A DNA stretch of 64,000 nucleotides from assembly GCA_965230495.1 (NCBI GenBank), contig OZ246004.1, positions 3,656,611 to 3,720,610 on the forward strand, read 5' to 3'. A program made the position numbers and the translations under genes. The stretch is from JACJYM01 sp965230495 (lineage in GTDB: Bacteria; Bacteroidota; Bacteroidia; Chitinophagales; Saprospiraceae). The notes under the pieces were generated by a model. That model worked only from the letters and a program-made list of their open reading frames with translations. It was not told the origin of the DNA and did not search any database. Positions 18,864-30,300 of this stretch are shown one piece after another. Positions within the stretch are counted from its first letter, which is position 1. Each line of letters starts with the position of its first letter.

Positions 18864-19503
18864 CTTATCATCATTTATAAAAGAAAAGAAAAATAGGATT
18901 TATGGTATTTCAATACTACTAGTTTCTCTTTTAGTTGGAGTTTTATTAAACAGAGGATACTCTCCTCAAAAGTATATAGACTATGTTCAGACGGAAGAGA
19001 ATGGGTTTGTAAAAACTAAAAAGTTTGGAGACACAAAGTTTATTGTAAATTACTTACCTCCGGCTTACCTGACATTAAAAGATGACCGTACAATATCAAA
19101 AAAAATGTATACCGAATTAAACAAAGAATATGGTAAGAGCACCAATTATATTCTTAGACTAGAATCTGTTAATCTGAATGGAATGGTTAAAGGTCTGATC
19201 TCGAATATGGAGGAATATCAGACATTAATCAATTACTTATCCTTTGACATCAAGCATGATCTGAAAATTTTAATAAAAGATAAAGAATACCCCTGTAATT
19301 TTTCTCACTTCGAAAGGAATTACGATGTTGCTCCAATAGCTCAAGTAAATTTTGGTTTTTCGATGACTAAGGAAATGAGAATGGATATGGAGGAAGCAGG
19401 ATTCTGGAAGATCAAATTTGATGCAGCGAGTTTTGGAGTTGGACCATTGTATTTTAAGTTTGAAAAAGATAAACTAGAGACTAATCCAACAATCAAATTT
19501 TAA
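18856..19503 (+). CDS. Small membrane-anchored protein of unknown function
   Basis: 215 residues, overlapping the previous gene by 8 bases. A single membrane segment at ~16-32 (YGISILLVSLLVGVLL) is followed by a ~180-residue extracytoplasmic domain of mixed strand and helix. No motif recognised. Anchor plus position next to the OmpH-like gene suggests an inner-membrane partner in assembling or passing on the Rhs proteins; this is inference from context only. Confidence 0.6.
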   Translation: MDSLSSFIKEKKNRIYGISILLVSLLVGVLLNRGYSPQKYIDYVQTEENGFVKTKKFGDTKFIVNYLPPAYLTLKDDRTISKKMYTELNKEYGKSTNYILRLESVNLNGMVKGLISNMEEYQTLINYLSFDIKHDLKILIKDKEYPCNFSHFERNYDVAPIAQVNFGFSMTKEMRMDMEEAGFWKIKFDAASFGVGPLYFKFEKDKLETNPTIKF

Positions 19504-19513
19504 ATAAACAACC

Positions 19514-22500
19514 ATGATTAGATTTAAACTATATAGAAAAATAGCCGTTACTCTGGCTTTTATACTCTTTTTGGAAACAATTTTTCCTACTTATCTCATG
19601 GCCTTGACATCTGGTCCGAGCCAACCGGAAGTACAAAGCTTTGAACCTGTTGGAACATCGGAAATGGTGGATTTATTTTCTGGAGATTTTAATTATAATA
19701 TTCCACTTTTGGAGGTTGGAGGATATCCCATCAATATATCATATCATGCAGGTATTGGAATGGAGCAAGAAGCAAGCTGGGTGGGACTAGGTTGGAACCT
19801 TAATCCAGGTGCTATCAATAGAAATATGAGAGGAATACCTGACGATTTTGCGGGAGAAACTGTTAAAAAGAAGGTAGATATCAAAGATAATTATAGTGCT
19901 TCTTTATTAACAGGAGCATCAGTCGAGTTAGCAGGGTATGAACTCAATAAAGGAATAAAAGGAGTTGGAGGAGTTTCTATGTCAACTGGCATTAAATATG
20001 ACAATTATAGAGGAGTAAGTATAGTAGGTGGTGCTACGTTGGGGTTGGACATTTCGGTTTTGGGAGCTGGTAATCTAAATATGACAATGGGAGCAGATTT
20101 AGAAAATGGATTAAGTGCCGGAGCAAATGCTAAAGTTAGTTTTAATAGGATAGTGGCTAATAAAACTCAAAGTACTCTCTTCAGTGGTGGATTAAACATT
20201 GGGGCTCAGTATAACTCTCGGGCAGGATTATCGGAAATATCTTTTTCTAGAACATTTAATATGGCTCTTACTGATAATCTAATTGACGAGGAAACAGGAG
20301 AGGAAACACAAGTGATTAAGGCAAGTAGACAGAACTATGCATCGGGCACCATGTTTTCTTTTAATACACCAACTTATACAACCCATGCTGATCATAATAC
20401 AAAGAATGAATCCTATAGTTTTGATGTTAAGCCTGGGATATCACTTCCTTTTATAGGTTTTTCAGGTAGTTTATTGGGGTCATATAATAGAATGAAAATA
20501 TTGGGAGAAAGAAATATGCAGGCATACGGCTATCTTAATTCTCACTTGGCAAATCATAGAACTGATCTAATGGATTTTAATAGAGAGAAAGATGGCCCGT
20601 TTGTATGGGATTCCGGTCATCTTCCTCTTACTAATATGACTTATGATTCTTACAGTGTGGTAGGACAGGGAGTTGGTGGTGTTTTCAGACCATACAGAAA
20701 TCAAATTGGCTATGTAAGTGACCCGATTACTCGAAGTTCAGATGATGGAGCCGCACTAGGCGTGCAGATTGGAGTACCAGGGGCTACCATTCCATGGAAG
20801 ACAGGAGGCAATATCACACACAATGATATGAAGTCTTACTCAGGTCTTTGGAATGACGATAATAATGCCATTACGAAATTTGGATTTGACAAAGGACCTA
20901 GCTCTATGACTGATAAGATTCTTTATGAAAAAGCATATTTCAAAAAGCTTGGAGAACTTAGTACAGATAATAATAGATATACGGAGCTTCAGGGGGATAT
21001 GCCTTTGAGACCTGTTATTTCAGGATCTACTGCTGTTCAGAACAACTTCTCTGCTTCATTAGAAAGCAGTAATACTTATGATATTTCAGCAATTAAAAGT
21101 GAAAGAACTTCTAGAAATCAACCTTTGTCAGCATTAAATATTGAAGAGGCAAATAGAGTGGCTGTTACAAAGAAGGTGGAAGATTATCTGCCGGGGGTGA
21201 ATATTGATAATGGAAGACTTCAAAAAGAAACGAAATCAATTAGCAGTAGAACACATGAGTTGAACATAGAAAACGAAAAACAGCTATATGAATTGACGAC
21301 GACTAAGGCAGATGGAATGAGATATGTCTATGGACTACCTGTGTATAACATATGGCAGGAATCTGCAAGCTTTAATATAGATTTGTACTCTCAGAATTCA
21401 GAGAATGATTTGTTAGAAGATGGTTCTGTTTCTTATGTAGATAATGATGTGAACAGTAATTCGAAAGGAATAGATAACTTTTCTTCAGTAGAAAGTATTC
21501 CGGCATATTCATATTCCTATCTATTAACATCAGTCCTTTCCTCAGATTATATTGATTACACGGGTGATGGACCCAGTGATGATGATTTTGGCACATGGGT
21601 TAAATTCAATTATTCTCAGCTTAAATCGGGAAACAATAATTATTTCTGGAAGTTTCCTCTTATACATGAAGATATTACAACTGAATCATCATATTCTGCA
21701 AACTTGAACGAAGGATTTAAATCATATTCCAAGGATGATAAGGGATCATATATAAAAGGTGAGAAAGAAATTTGGAATTTACATTCTATAGAATCAAAGA
21801 ATCATATAGCTATTTTCCATACATCATTAAGATTAGATAACAAAGGAATAGATAATTCAGTGGGGACACGTAGATTAGACAAAATTGAGTATTATGCAAA
21901 ACACGATTTATTAGAAAACAACGAAGAAGCTATTCCTTTGAAAACTGTACATTTTAAGTATGACTACACATTGTGCGAAGGAATACCAAATTATGTAGGC
22001 CCTGGCAGTGAATCAGGTACAGGAAAACTTACACTTAAATCATTGTATTTCACCTATGGAGATTCTCAAAAAGGGCAGTATTCCAAATACCATTTTGAAT
22101 ACGGAGATGGACAGAATATGTATGCCAATCCAAGTTACAATAGAAAATCACAAGACAGATGGGGTTGTTATAAAGCGGAAGCCACTGGGGTTAGTTATGA
22201 ACCTACTCTAATTGGAGATGATAGTCCTTTGAGCAATAGCGACTTTCCTTACGCGGAACAGGATGAAGACCTAGCCAATCACTATGCAGCAGCATGGAAT
22301 TTATCACAGATAACTCTACCAAGTGGCGGCAAAATAAAAGTAGAGTACGAGGCTGACGATTATGCATATGTACAAAATAAAAGGGCAGGACAAATGTTCA
22401 AATTAGTTGGCTTAGCAAATGATCCTGGAGAAATGGGAAGTGATAGGTTAGGGCTTGACTCTTATAACAATAGGTATTTAGTGGTGGATATAGATGATGA

Positions 22501-25500
22501 AATAGGATCGGACGAAGAGTTCAAAAATTTGTACCTACAGGATATTCTAGGCAAGAAAAACCATCTCTATTACAGATGTCTGGTGGATCTGAAGGGTGGA
22601 AATTATGAATTTGTGCCAGGATATGCAACGGTGTTAGATGCTGGAATATTTACTGATAGTAATGATAATGTGTATGGGTATATTGAGATCAATGGAGTAG
22701 ACCATGATAGTACAGATAAGCCCGGAGACATTAACCCTATGGCCATAGCTGCATGCAATTTTGCTAGATTACATTTGCCACACTTGGTATGGCCCGAAAG
22801 AGATTTGGAATCAGGAACGATTAGCAAGGTGATCACATCTCTCATAGGTCTTTTTGAGAAAGAGCCTTCACGTATTATCAATGGATTAAATAAGAGTTTG
22901 CTAATAGAAGGGTATGCCAAGAAGATCAAGTTGGAGAAGTCATTTATAAGGTTGAATAACCCAAATTATGCCAAAAAAGGTGGAGGACATAGGGTAAAAA
23001 AAATAGAAATGGTAGATAACTGGTCTGCCATGGGTGGAGGAACAGATATGTCGTACGGTCATCAGTACTTCTATAAAAAAGTGGAGACAAACGCAAATGG
23101 AGAATCGAAGGTAGTCAGTAGTGGGGTAGCTTCTTATGAACCCATATTAGGCAATGATGAGAATCCTCATAGATTACCCATAGTAGCGAATGAGGCGAGA
23201 CTGTTAGCACCGGACAATAATCATTATATAGAAGCACCTCTTGGAGAAAGCTTTTATCCAACTGCCAATGTAGGCTATTCCGATGTGATAGTAACAGCTA
23301 CAAGGCCAAGTAGTGAAATCACCAGAACGGCTACGGGATTTACAAAATCAAGTTTTTATACAGCCAAGGATTTTCCGGTGAAGACTTTGGTCTCTAAAAC
23401 ATTGCCAAATAGAAATACGACTAGTCCGTTGCAAACTTTTTTGAAATTTAAAGAAATTGAAGAAGCAGCTGCATCGACAGGATATTCAATTATACTCAAT
23501 GATATGCATGGAAAGCCAAAAGAAACTTGGACCTATGGAGGTATATTTGAGGATAATAATTTAGAAAATTCTCTCTCCATTAAAAACAGAATATCTGGAC
23601 AAAAATTTATATATCAGACTGATGAAAATGGGAACTTAGACAACAGCGTGGATACGTACCTACCCGGTGATGAGGGGATAGTAGAGAGGATTATAGGAGT
23701 AGAATCGGAGATGGTATTGGATTATAGAGAAAACAGGACGGAAGTTGATAGACTGAATTTGGAAGGTAACCTAGATACATGGTTGATACCCATAGTATTT
23801 CCAGTGACAATACCCTTACCCAGTGTATGGCCGGATTATGCTTATCGCAAGACCCAATTTAGAGGAGCCGTAGCAACTAAATTGATCAACAAACATGGCT
23901 TGTTGGATAGGGTAGAAGTTCATCAAAACGGAAGTATTATCAGTACTAAAAATGAACTGTATGATGCAGAGACAGGAGATGTGTTGTTAACTTCGGTGAA
24001 TAATGAATTCAAAAATAGTGAGAGTGATACTGATCAGCACTTAATATATAATATGACCTATCCTGCTCATTGGGCATATGATGGCATGGGTCAGGCATCT
24101 CATAATTGGGGAGCTGAGATGCATTTGCAAATAGACGATTTAGGGTTTGCTGAAATAGGAACAGAAATAGAAGGGGAAATACAGAATAATGTTGATGAGC
24201 AGGATATTTTTCGGGAAGGCGATGAATTATTGATTTCAGGCTTGACAACCTTAAGTGACAACCCATATACCTTTGAAGGGTTCAAGGTTTGGGTATCGGA
24301 TATAACGTCTCAAGGTATTAAGTTAATTTTTAGTGATGGAAATATTTTGAGTACTTCCTCCGTAGGTCCTTACGAAATACCCAATACAGGTCATGTCAAG
24401 GCCAAAATTATTAGATCAGGACGTCGAAATCAGCAGTCATTACCTATAGCTAGCATTATCAGCTTGGATAGGCCTACTGGTTATTTAAATAATTCAAATC
24501 AAGAGAGTTTGGATAGGGTATTGGATATTTCATGCCAAGAGTTTAGTGAAGACTGGAAGACTTATTGCAGAGATGGCAGTTATTTGGAAGAGGTTCCTTG
24601 CGAATATGAAATGAAAATATTTCACCCAGATACGGATGAAGAAAACTATATAAAAGCATGGCTTAATGAAAATAGTACTATTATCAACTATTCTTATGCT
24701 AAGAAAGTTTTTAGGAATTGTGATAATACCATATATCATATAGAAAATGAGGAAATAAGAAGTGGAGAAGTGAAATGGGCAGTATCAATATCTTTTGATG
24801 AGGTGGAGTTTGAAGCTCAAGATCAAAAGCTTTATTTAGAATATGTTACCTTATATAACAGTTTTGATAACTCGGAAATGACTGTTCCATTGGCACCTCA
24901 CGGAATTAACTCTGATTATGAAGCTATTTTGACGTGTTCAAATAATAATTGTGTTGATATATTGAATCAGGATCTTTTCTTAGATCCTGAAATTAATGGA
25001 AGTAATATGAATAATCTAAAAATTGCAATTAAAAATGCGATCAATAATTTTCTTATAGAAAACAATTTCAATCCATTAGCATTTGATATTGATACATATT
25101 CTTACGGTTATACCAATTCTGACATTGTCAATTTTCAAATTAGATCAACTTGCAAAAATAATCCAACTGGGAATTGGATAGGTATCAAAAAGCAAAACAG
25201 TAATATTAAATTCTACAACCCATTATTACCAGATCCTGATTATGACTTTACAAACTTCTGGCAGTTTTATAATCTTCAATTCCCTTACGTTGATTATGCT
25301 CCAGAGTCTAATGAAGAAATTTGTGAAAACTTGAGACTTAATCCTTACTTCGAATCCCCAAATGGGTGGATTGTGCTTTCATCCGATTGTGATTACAACA
25401 TGTTGCTTCTAAATGAGTTATTTGGCGAAGTACAGCAAAGTACAAGCCTTATTAACAATCCAATTCTCTGTTATAACAACATTTCCTTTCCCTGCACTCC

Positions 25501-26575
25501 AGAAGAATACGTAACCACGAACCCATACCGTCTTGGCACCAAAGGCAATTGGCGACCTTCTAAATCGTGGATACATAATATTGTTCCAAGAGTACAGGCA
25601 GATGTAGAATACACCGCTAATGACCCAAGTACTATTCAGAATACGGGTGTCAGAGAAAATGGATATTATTCGGAGTTTCATCATTTTTGGAACAAACCTT
25701 CATCAGGAGAAAAATTCTGGACCAGAGATGATACACATTATACTTTGGCGGAGGAAGTTACCCAGTACAATCCTTATGGTGAGGCCATAGAAAGCAGGGA
25801 TGCCTTGGGTATTTACTCTTCAGCGATATTAGGATATGACAACAAATTAGCTATTGCTGTTGGAAACAATACTGAATATCGAAATTTCTGTTTTGATGGA
25901 TTTGAAGAATATAACTTTTATCACAATGGGGATCAATGTTATAATTTCTTACACATAGATTTTTTGAATGGTGATACAGATGCTATTTCTAACGAAGAAG
26001 CTCATACAGGATTTTCAAGTTTGTTTTTAGATGGTGCCAATGATGATATGAAAGAATACATTGTGTATCCCGATTGTCCTTCTCAAAGTGAAAGTCAGAC
26101 ACAATGCGATATTTGTACTGACAGGTTCAGACCTTATTACGATAGTGAAAAGAGTAAATATATAATTGACTTATGGGTGAAGGGAGAAGGAGCTTATGTC
26201 GAAGTTGGGCAATTACCTAGCTCCATTAATCCGAGCACTTTCTTTCCAAAAGGTCCAGTTATAGAAGGATGGCAACGAATCTATGAAGAATTTGAGATAC
26301 AATCGGATGTACAGGAAATCGCATTCAGATTAAGAACCAACAGTGGTCCTGCTTACTTTGACGATTTTAGGATATATCCCTACGACGCGAATATGAAATC
26401 CTTCGTCTATGATCCAACTTCCCTAAAATTAATGGCGGAACTAGATGAAAATAATCATGCTACATTTTATGAATATGATGAGGAGTGGAACCTTATTCGT
26501 GTGAAAAAAGAAACTGAGAAAGGAATTTATACCCTCCAGGAAAATAGAAGTAATATTAGAAAAGTAGAAAATTAA
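19514..26575 (+). CDS. Giant Rhs/SpvB-like shell protein, first part (2353 residues)
   Basis: Signal peptide at ~1-31 (FILFLETIFPTYLMA). Residues ~45-105 contain VDLFSGDFNYNIPLLEVGGY, the ISYHAGIGMEQEASWVGLGW stretch and NLNPGAI, a Bacteroidota version of the N-terminal beta-strand start of SpvB/TcB-type proteins (compare the GLGWSL motif there). A large glycine/asparagine-rich beta region follows. The C-terminus (~2260-2353) has a carbohydrate-binding-like sandwich and then YD-type strands (ATFYEYDEEWNLIRVKKETE). It has no RHS core and no toxin-like tail. With the downstream 3002-residue Rhs protein it could form one closed shell, as TcB and TcC do; that pairing is inference. No T9SS tail seen. 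Confidence 0.75.
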   Translation: MIRFKLYRKIAVTLAFILFLETIFPTYLMALTSGPSQPEVQSFEPVGTSEMVDLFSGDFNYNIPLLEVGGYPINISYHAGIGMEQEASWVGLGWNLNPGAINRNMRGIPDDFAGETVKKKVDIKDNYSASLLTGASVELAGYELNKGIKGVGGVSMSTGIKYDNYRGVSIVGGATLGLDISVLGAGNLNMTMGADLENGLSAGANAKVSFNRIVANKTQSTLFSGGLNIGAQYNSRAGLSEISFSRTFNMALTDNLIDEETGEETQVIKASRQNYASGTMFSFNTPTYTTHADHNTKNESYSFDVKPGISLPFIGFSGSLLGSYNRMKILGERNMQAYGYLNSHLANHRTDLMDFNREKDGPFVWDSGHLPLTNMTYDSYSVVGQGVGGVFRPYRNQIGYVSDPITRSSDDGAALGVQIGVPGATIPWKTGGNITHNDMKSYSGLWNDDNNAITKFGFDKGPSSMTDKILYEKAYFKKLGELSTDNNRYTELQGDMPLRPVISGSTAVQNNFSASLESSNTYDISAIKSERTSRNQPLSALNIEEANRVAVTKKVEDYLPGVNIDNGRLQKETKSISSRTHELNIENEKQLYELTTTKADGMRYVYGLPVYNIWQESASFNIDLYSQNSENDLLEDGSVSYVDNDVNSNSKGIDNFSSVESIPAYSYSYLLTSVLSSDYIDYTGDGPSDDDFGTWVKFNYSQLKSGNNNYFWKFPLIHEDITTESSYSANLNEGFKSYSKDDKGSYIKGEKEIWNLHSIESKNHIAIFHTSLRLDNKGIDNSVGTRRLDKIEYYAKHDLLENNEEAIPLKTVHFKYDYTLCEGIPNYVGPGSESGTGKLTLKSLYFTYGDSQKGQYSKYHFEYGDGQNMYANPSYNRKSQDRWGCYKAEATGVSYEPTLIGDDSPLSNSDFPYAEQDEDLANHYAAAWNLSQITLPSGGKIKVEYEADDYAYVQNKRAGQMFKLVGLANDPGEMGSDRLGLDSYNNRYLVVDIDDEIGSDEEFKNLYLQDILGKKNHLYYRCLVDLKGGNYEFVPGYATVLDAGIFTDSNDNVYGYIEINGVDHDSTDKPGDINPMAIAACNFARLHLPHLVWPERDLESGTISKVITSLIGLFEKEPSRIINGLNKSLLIEGYAKKIKLEKSFIRLNNPNYAKKGGGHRVKKIEMVDNWSAMGGGTDMSYGHQYFYKKVETNANGESKVVSSGVASYEPILGNDENPHRLPIVANEARLLAPDNNHYIEAPLGESFYPTANVGYSDVIVTATRPSSEITRTATGFTKSSFYTAKDFPVKTLVSKTLPNRNTTSPLQTFLKFKEIEEAAASTGYSIILNDMHGKPKETWTYGGIFEDNNLENSLSIKNRISGQKFIYQTDENGNLDNSVDTYLPGDEGIVERIIGVESEMVLDYRENRTEVDRLNLEGNLDTWLIPIVFPVTIPLPSVWPDYAYRKTQFRGAVATKLINKHGLLDRVEVHQNGSIISTKNELYDAETGDVLLTSVNNEFKNSESDTDQHLIYNMTYPAHWAYDGMGQASHNWGAEMHLQIDDLGFAEIGTEIEGEIQNNVDEQDIFREGDELLISGLTTLSDNPYTFEGFKVWVSDITSQGIKLIFSDGNILSTSSVGPYEIPNTGHVKAKIIRSGRRNQQSLPIASIISLDRPTGYLNNSNQESLDRVLDISCQEFSEDWKTYCRDGSYLEEVPCEYEMKIFHPDTDEENYIKAWLNENSTIINYSYAKKVFRNCDNTIYHIENEEIRSGEVKWAVSISFDEVEFEAQDQKLYLEYVTLYNSFDNSEMTVPLAPHGINSDYEAILTCSNNNCVDILNQDLFLDPEINGSNMNNLKIAIKNAINNFLIENNFNPLAFDIDTYSYGYTNSDIVNFQIRSTCKNNPTGNWIGIKKQNSNIKFYNPLLPDPDYDFTNFWQFYNLQFPYVDYAPESNEEICENLRLNPYFESPNGWIVLSSDCDYNMLLLNELFGEVQQSTSLINNPILCYNNISFPCTPEEYVTTNPYRLGTKGNWRPSKSWIHNIVPRVQADVEYTANDPSTIQNTGVRENGYYSEFHHFWNKPSSGEKFWTRDDTHYTLAEEVTQYNPYGEAIESRDALGIYSSAILGYDNKLAIAVGNNTEYRNFCFDGFEEYNFYHNGDQCYNFLHIDFLNGDTDAISNEEAHTGFSSLFLDGANDDMKEYIVYPDCPSQSESQTQCDICTDRFRPYYDSEKSKYIIDLWVKGEGAYVEVGQLPSSINPSTFFPKGPVIEGWQRIYEEFEIQSDVQEIAFRLRTNSGPAYFDDFRIYPYDANMKSFVYDPTSLKLMAELDENNHATFYEYDEEWNLIRVKKETEKGIYTLQENRSNIRKVEN

Positions 26576-26587
26576 AAAAATTATCTG

Positions 26588-27262
26588 ATGACAGTACTGT
26601 ATAGATTATTTATAGGATGTTTTGTACTATTTCTGAACATCAATACTAATGGACAGGAATGCTTTGAAGACATAGTATCTAAGGCAACCGATAGGATGTT
26701 TACTCAAGATAGACTGAATTTAAAAATAGATGTTAAGGCGTACGAAGGTAATTCACAAGTAATACTCGAAGAATCTCAAATAGTGTTACAAAAAAAGGGT
26801 AGTTCATTTTATAAGAAAATGTTTGATCAGGAATCCTTTTATTCGACTGGAGAGGGCCTATTGCTTGTGGTTGATCATAGTTTAAAATATTTGAACTTGA
26901 GTAGGTTAAATAGTAGTAAAACGGACGTTATGCTTTCCCTTTTGTCTGTTATTAATACTTCTTTCTTGGATATTAAATCCACTTATATAAATGATCATTG
27001 GAATTATACATTGAGTATAGGCGATAAACTAGTTGCAGAATATAAGATTGACAAAGAATATAGGATCAAGAGTACGATCCAATATATTGACAATGATTCA
27101 AATGTCAAGGATGATAAGATGAGAGTTGAAATGTTATTTACCTATCTTAAGGAAGAGCCTAATTTTTCTAAAAATGAATTTATCAGATGGAGCAATAGCA
27201 AGTGGGAAGCAAAACAAAAGTATAAAGAATATAGATGGTTGGACAGAACATTAACAAGATGA
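26588..27262 (+). CDS. Small exported protein between the two Rhs genes, LolA-like in outline
   Basis: 224 residues. Signal peptide up to NINTNGQ. The remaining ~200 residues are strand-rich (KIDVKAYEGNSQVILEESQI, YSTGEGLLLVVDHSLKYLNL) and resemble the half-barrel of LolA-type outer-membrane lipoprotein carriers or GLPGLI-like proteins, without a decisive motif. Located 12 bases after the first Rhs gene and 78 bases before the second, so it may help export or outer-membrane transfer. Function not established. Confidence 0.6.
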   Translation: MTVLYRLFIGCFVLFLNINTNGQECFEDIVSKATDRMFTQDRLNLKIDVKAYEGNSQVILEESQIVLQKKGSSFYKKMFDQESFYSTGEGLLLVVDHSLKYLNLSRLNSSKTDVMLSLLSVINTSFLDIKSTYINDHWNYTLSIGDKLVAEYKIDKEYRIKSTIQYIDNDSNVKDDKMRVEMLFTYLKEEPNFSKNEFIRWSNSKWEAKQKYKEYRWLDRTLTR

Positions 27263-27340
27263 TACTGATTAAATAAAAACTAGAAGAAACTATCATATAA
27301 GTCAAATAGAGGTAAAAACCACAACCGATAATTATACCAC

Positions 27341-30300
27341 ATGAAAAAGATCCACATGAAAAAGATACAAACATTATTTAAAGTTATTTCCTCCTTTTTT
27401 GTTGTCATAACATCTCTGTCTTCTCAAGTGTATTTGAGTTCGGATCTTTTACAAGGAGATGACATAATATTGGGAGCCACTATCGAATATCTGGATTCAG
27501 CTTGTGATAACCCACCTAATTTACAGTGTCTTTCTACGGTACAGTTTTGCAACTATAGAACTTTTGTACAATTATCGGTAGATCCTCTTGATCCTAATGA
27601 TCTTGGAAGTTTCCCTCCGACCACCACTTATAATATTGAAGTAACCTTTCAGGCGTTTGATGTTGACGGTAATAATATTTTGAATATTAGTAATGGAATA
27701 GATCATAAGATAGAAGCTGAAATAAGTTCATTGGGAGGAGAGTATGAAGATGTTCAGATCAAGTTTTTTGAAGATCAAGCCAAATACTTGAAAATAGAAA
27801 TTATGAATGTCGAGATAGAAGATGCTTTAGGTAATGCTATAAGTGAAGATCCACCTATCTCAGCAGCTTTAAGACTTGGAGGAGAAACGGATTCATACAT
27901 ACAACTGGCAAATATAAACCCCAACCCAGTTAGTATTAATGAACAAGTGAATTCTAATGAAATAGAGTTTTCTTTTAATGAAGTGTCGGGAGCTATTTCC
28001 TATGATCTCGAATGGACATGGGTTGACAACGAAGCAAATATAGATTTATCTAGTCTTGATGTAGATCATTTGTTTAAATATAATTCTTCAAGAGTAAATA
28101 TTAAGAGCAATGTATATGAAATAGCAAATATTTATCGCGGAGGGCATATCTTGGCAAGATACAGAGCATTAGGTTTTCGAAATGCCGATGCCATGACCCC
28201 GGACTGTGAAAGTATACATAGTACGAACTGGAGCCTTGTAGATCAGAGTAATGGTAACCAAATTATATCCTGGCATCAGGATCAGCTAAATTGGCAACAT
28301 AGTAGATCATATGCCGAAGAAGGAAAATCAAAAGATGTAATCAATTATTTTGATGGTTCCCTTAGATCAAGACAAACAGTGAGCAAACTAGAATCCGAAG
28401 ATCACACCATAGCTACCGAAACTGTATATGATCACGTTGGTAGACCTGCTATTCAGATACTGCCTAGCCCAGTGATTAATGAGAATAATGATGGGTATAT
28501 TGAAAAAGTAGATTATATCTCCAATCTTCATAATGGATACAATTATTCAAACTTTGAAAACACAAATGATTGTGACCTTACTCCTCAAGCATTGGGAACG
28601 GATTTTGGAGCATCCAGATATTATTCAAACGAAAATAATGTCCGGTTAACAGATGATGAGGGCCTTCCTACAGAACAATCTTTTGTTCCAATAGCAGAAG
28701 GTTATCCATTTTCTCATACTGTATATACACAGGATGGAACTGGTAGGGTTAGATATCAGGGTGGAGTAGGAAAAGAACACCAGATAGGAACTGATCATGA
28801 GACCAAATATTATTACGGTATTCCTGCTCAGGAGGAGATAGATCGCTTATTTGGAAATGAAGTGGGATATGCCAAGTATTATAAAAAGAACCTTGTTGTG
28901 GATCCTAATGGACAGGTATCAGTAAGTTATTTAGATAACAAAAATAGAGTGATAGCCACTGCTTTGGCAGGTGAAGAACCGAAGTTGATTAATGGAGAAT
29001 CTACAGTAGATGCCTTATCTACTATGCCCGAAACTCCTGAGAGCATAAACCAAAATATTTCAGATAACAATCATGAAACGGATGAAGGACCCGGAGAACT
29101 CAGTTATTCCATAGACTACCAATGGCCTAATTCTGAAGAAGGCAATGAATTGACGATAAATTATAGTTTTGACAAGTTAGATTTTTCGGATGAATGTATA
29201 CCTGAGGACATATGTTTTGATTGTGAGTATAAGGTAGAAATAAATATATATGATGACTGTGGAGTACCTTTACACTCCGAATCCCATAATACCGGAAATC
29301 TTACAGAAGATATGGAATTAGATATTTGTAATAATTCGATTCCTTTTACAATAGAAAGTATAATAAACCAGCTACCTGTTCAAAATTACACGATCAATAA
29401 GAATCTTCAACTGGATGAAAGTTATATGGATGCTTACGAGGAGCTCTATGTCAAAAACTATCTATGTGAAGAAACAGAAATAGACATATTCCAAACCCTT
29501 CTTAGCGAAGCAGATTTGAGTGGTTGTGTAGATGCAGTATGTCTGGCAAATGTAGAACCTCTAATATCTCAATATATTTTAGAGCATCCGGATTTGACGT
29601 TGGAGGAACTGAAAGATTATGTACTAATGCAGCTAGAGGAATGTGAGACCAATACCGTTGCTGATATTAATTATTGCGATGAACTTTATAGAGGGATGTT
29701 AAACGATGTATCTCCCGGAGGTATGTATGGTACCATTTTATATAGTGATGATGAAGTAACACCTGTCAATCCTATATCTGCTAGTGAAAGTTGTATTTCC
29801 CTGTCTGTATTTTATGAGAATGTCGAAGGTATGGATTATGAGGGGATAGGAAGTTATAAGGATTTAGACGGAAGCATTACAGTAAATATCAACGGTGTGG
29901 ATAAAGCACTCAATTCATTGGAGTTGACAGAAATTGTAAATAATTGGGATGATAGTTGGGCAATGTATTTAATCGAATTACATCCGGAACATGATGTTTA
30001 TCAATGGTGTAGTTCAGTACAAGTCACAGAGTGGATGAATTTTGAGGCCTTATTTTTGCAAGTAGAAACCTTCGAAGAGGCCAACTCCCTAGGTTATTTG
30101 AATCCACTAGGTCTAACAGTGCCTACTGAATATAGTTTTATATCAAGCAATACTCCTGTTCCTCTGGATTTAGAGCCGGGAGTTAACTATGTGGTGGCTA
30201 CAACAGCGAACGGAGAAGTTGATATTTACGATTTAGCATATCTAACCGCGGTTTCCAATTTAGTGGAAATAAACGATCTAAATGATGTTAGTTCAATGTC

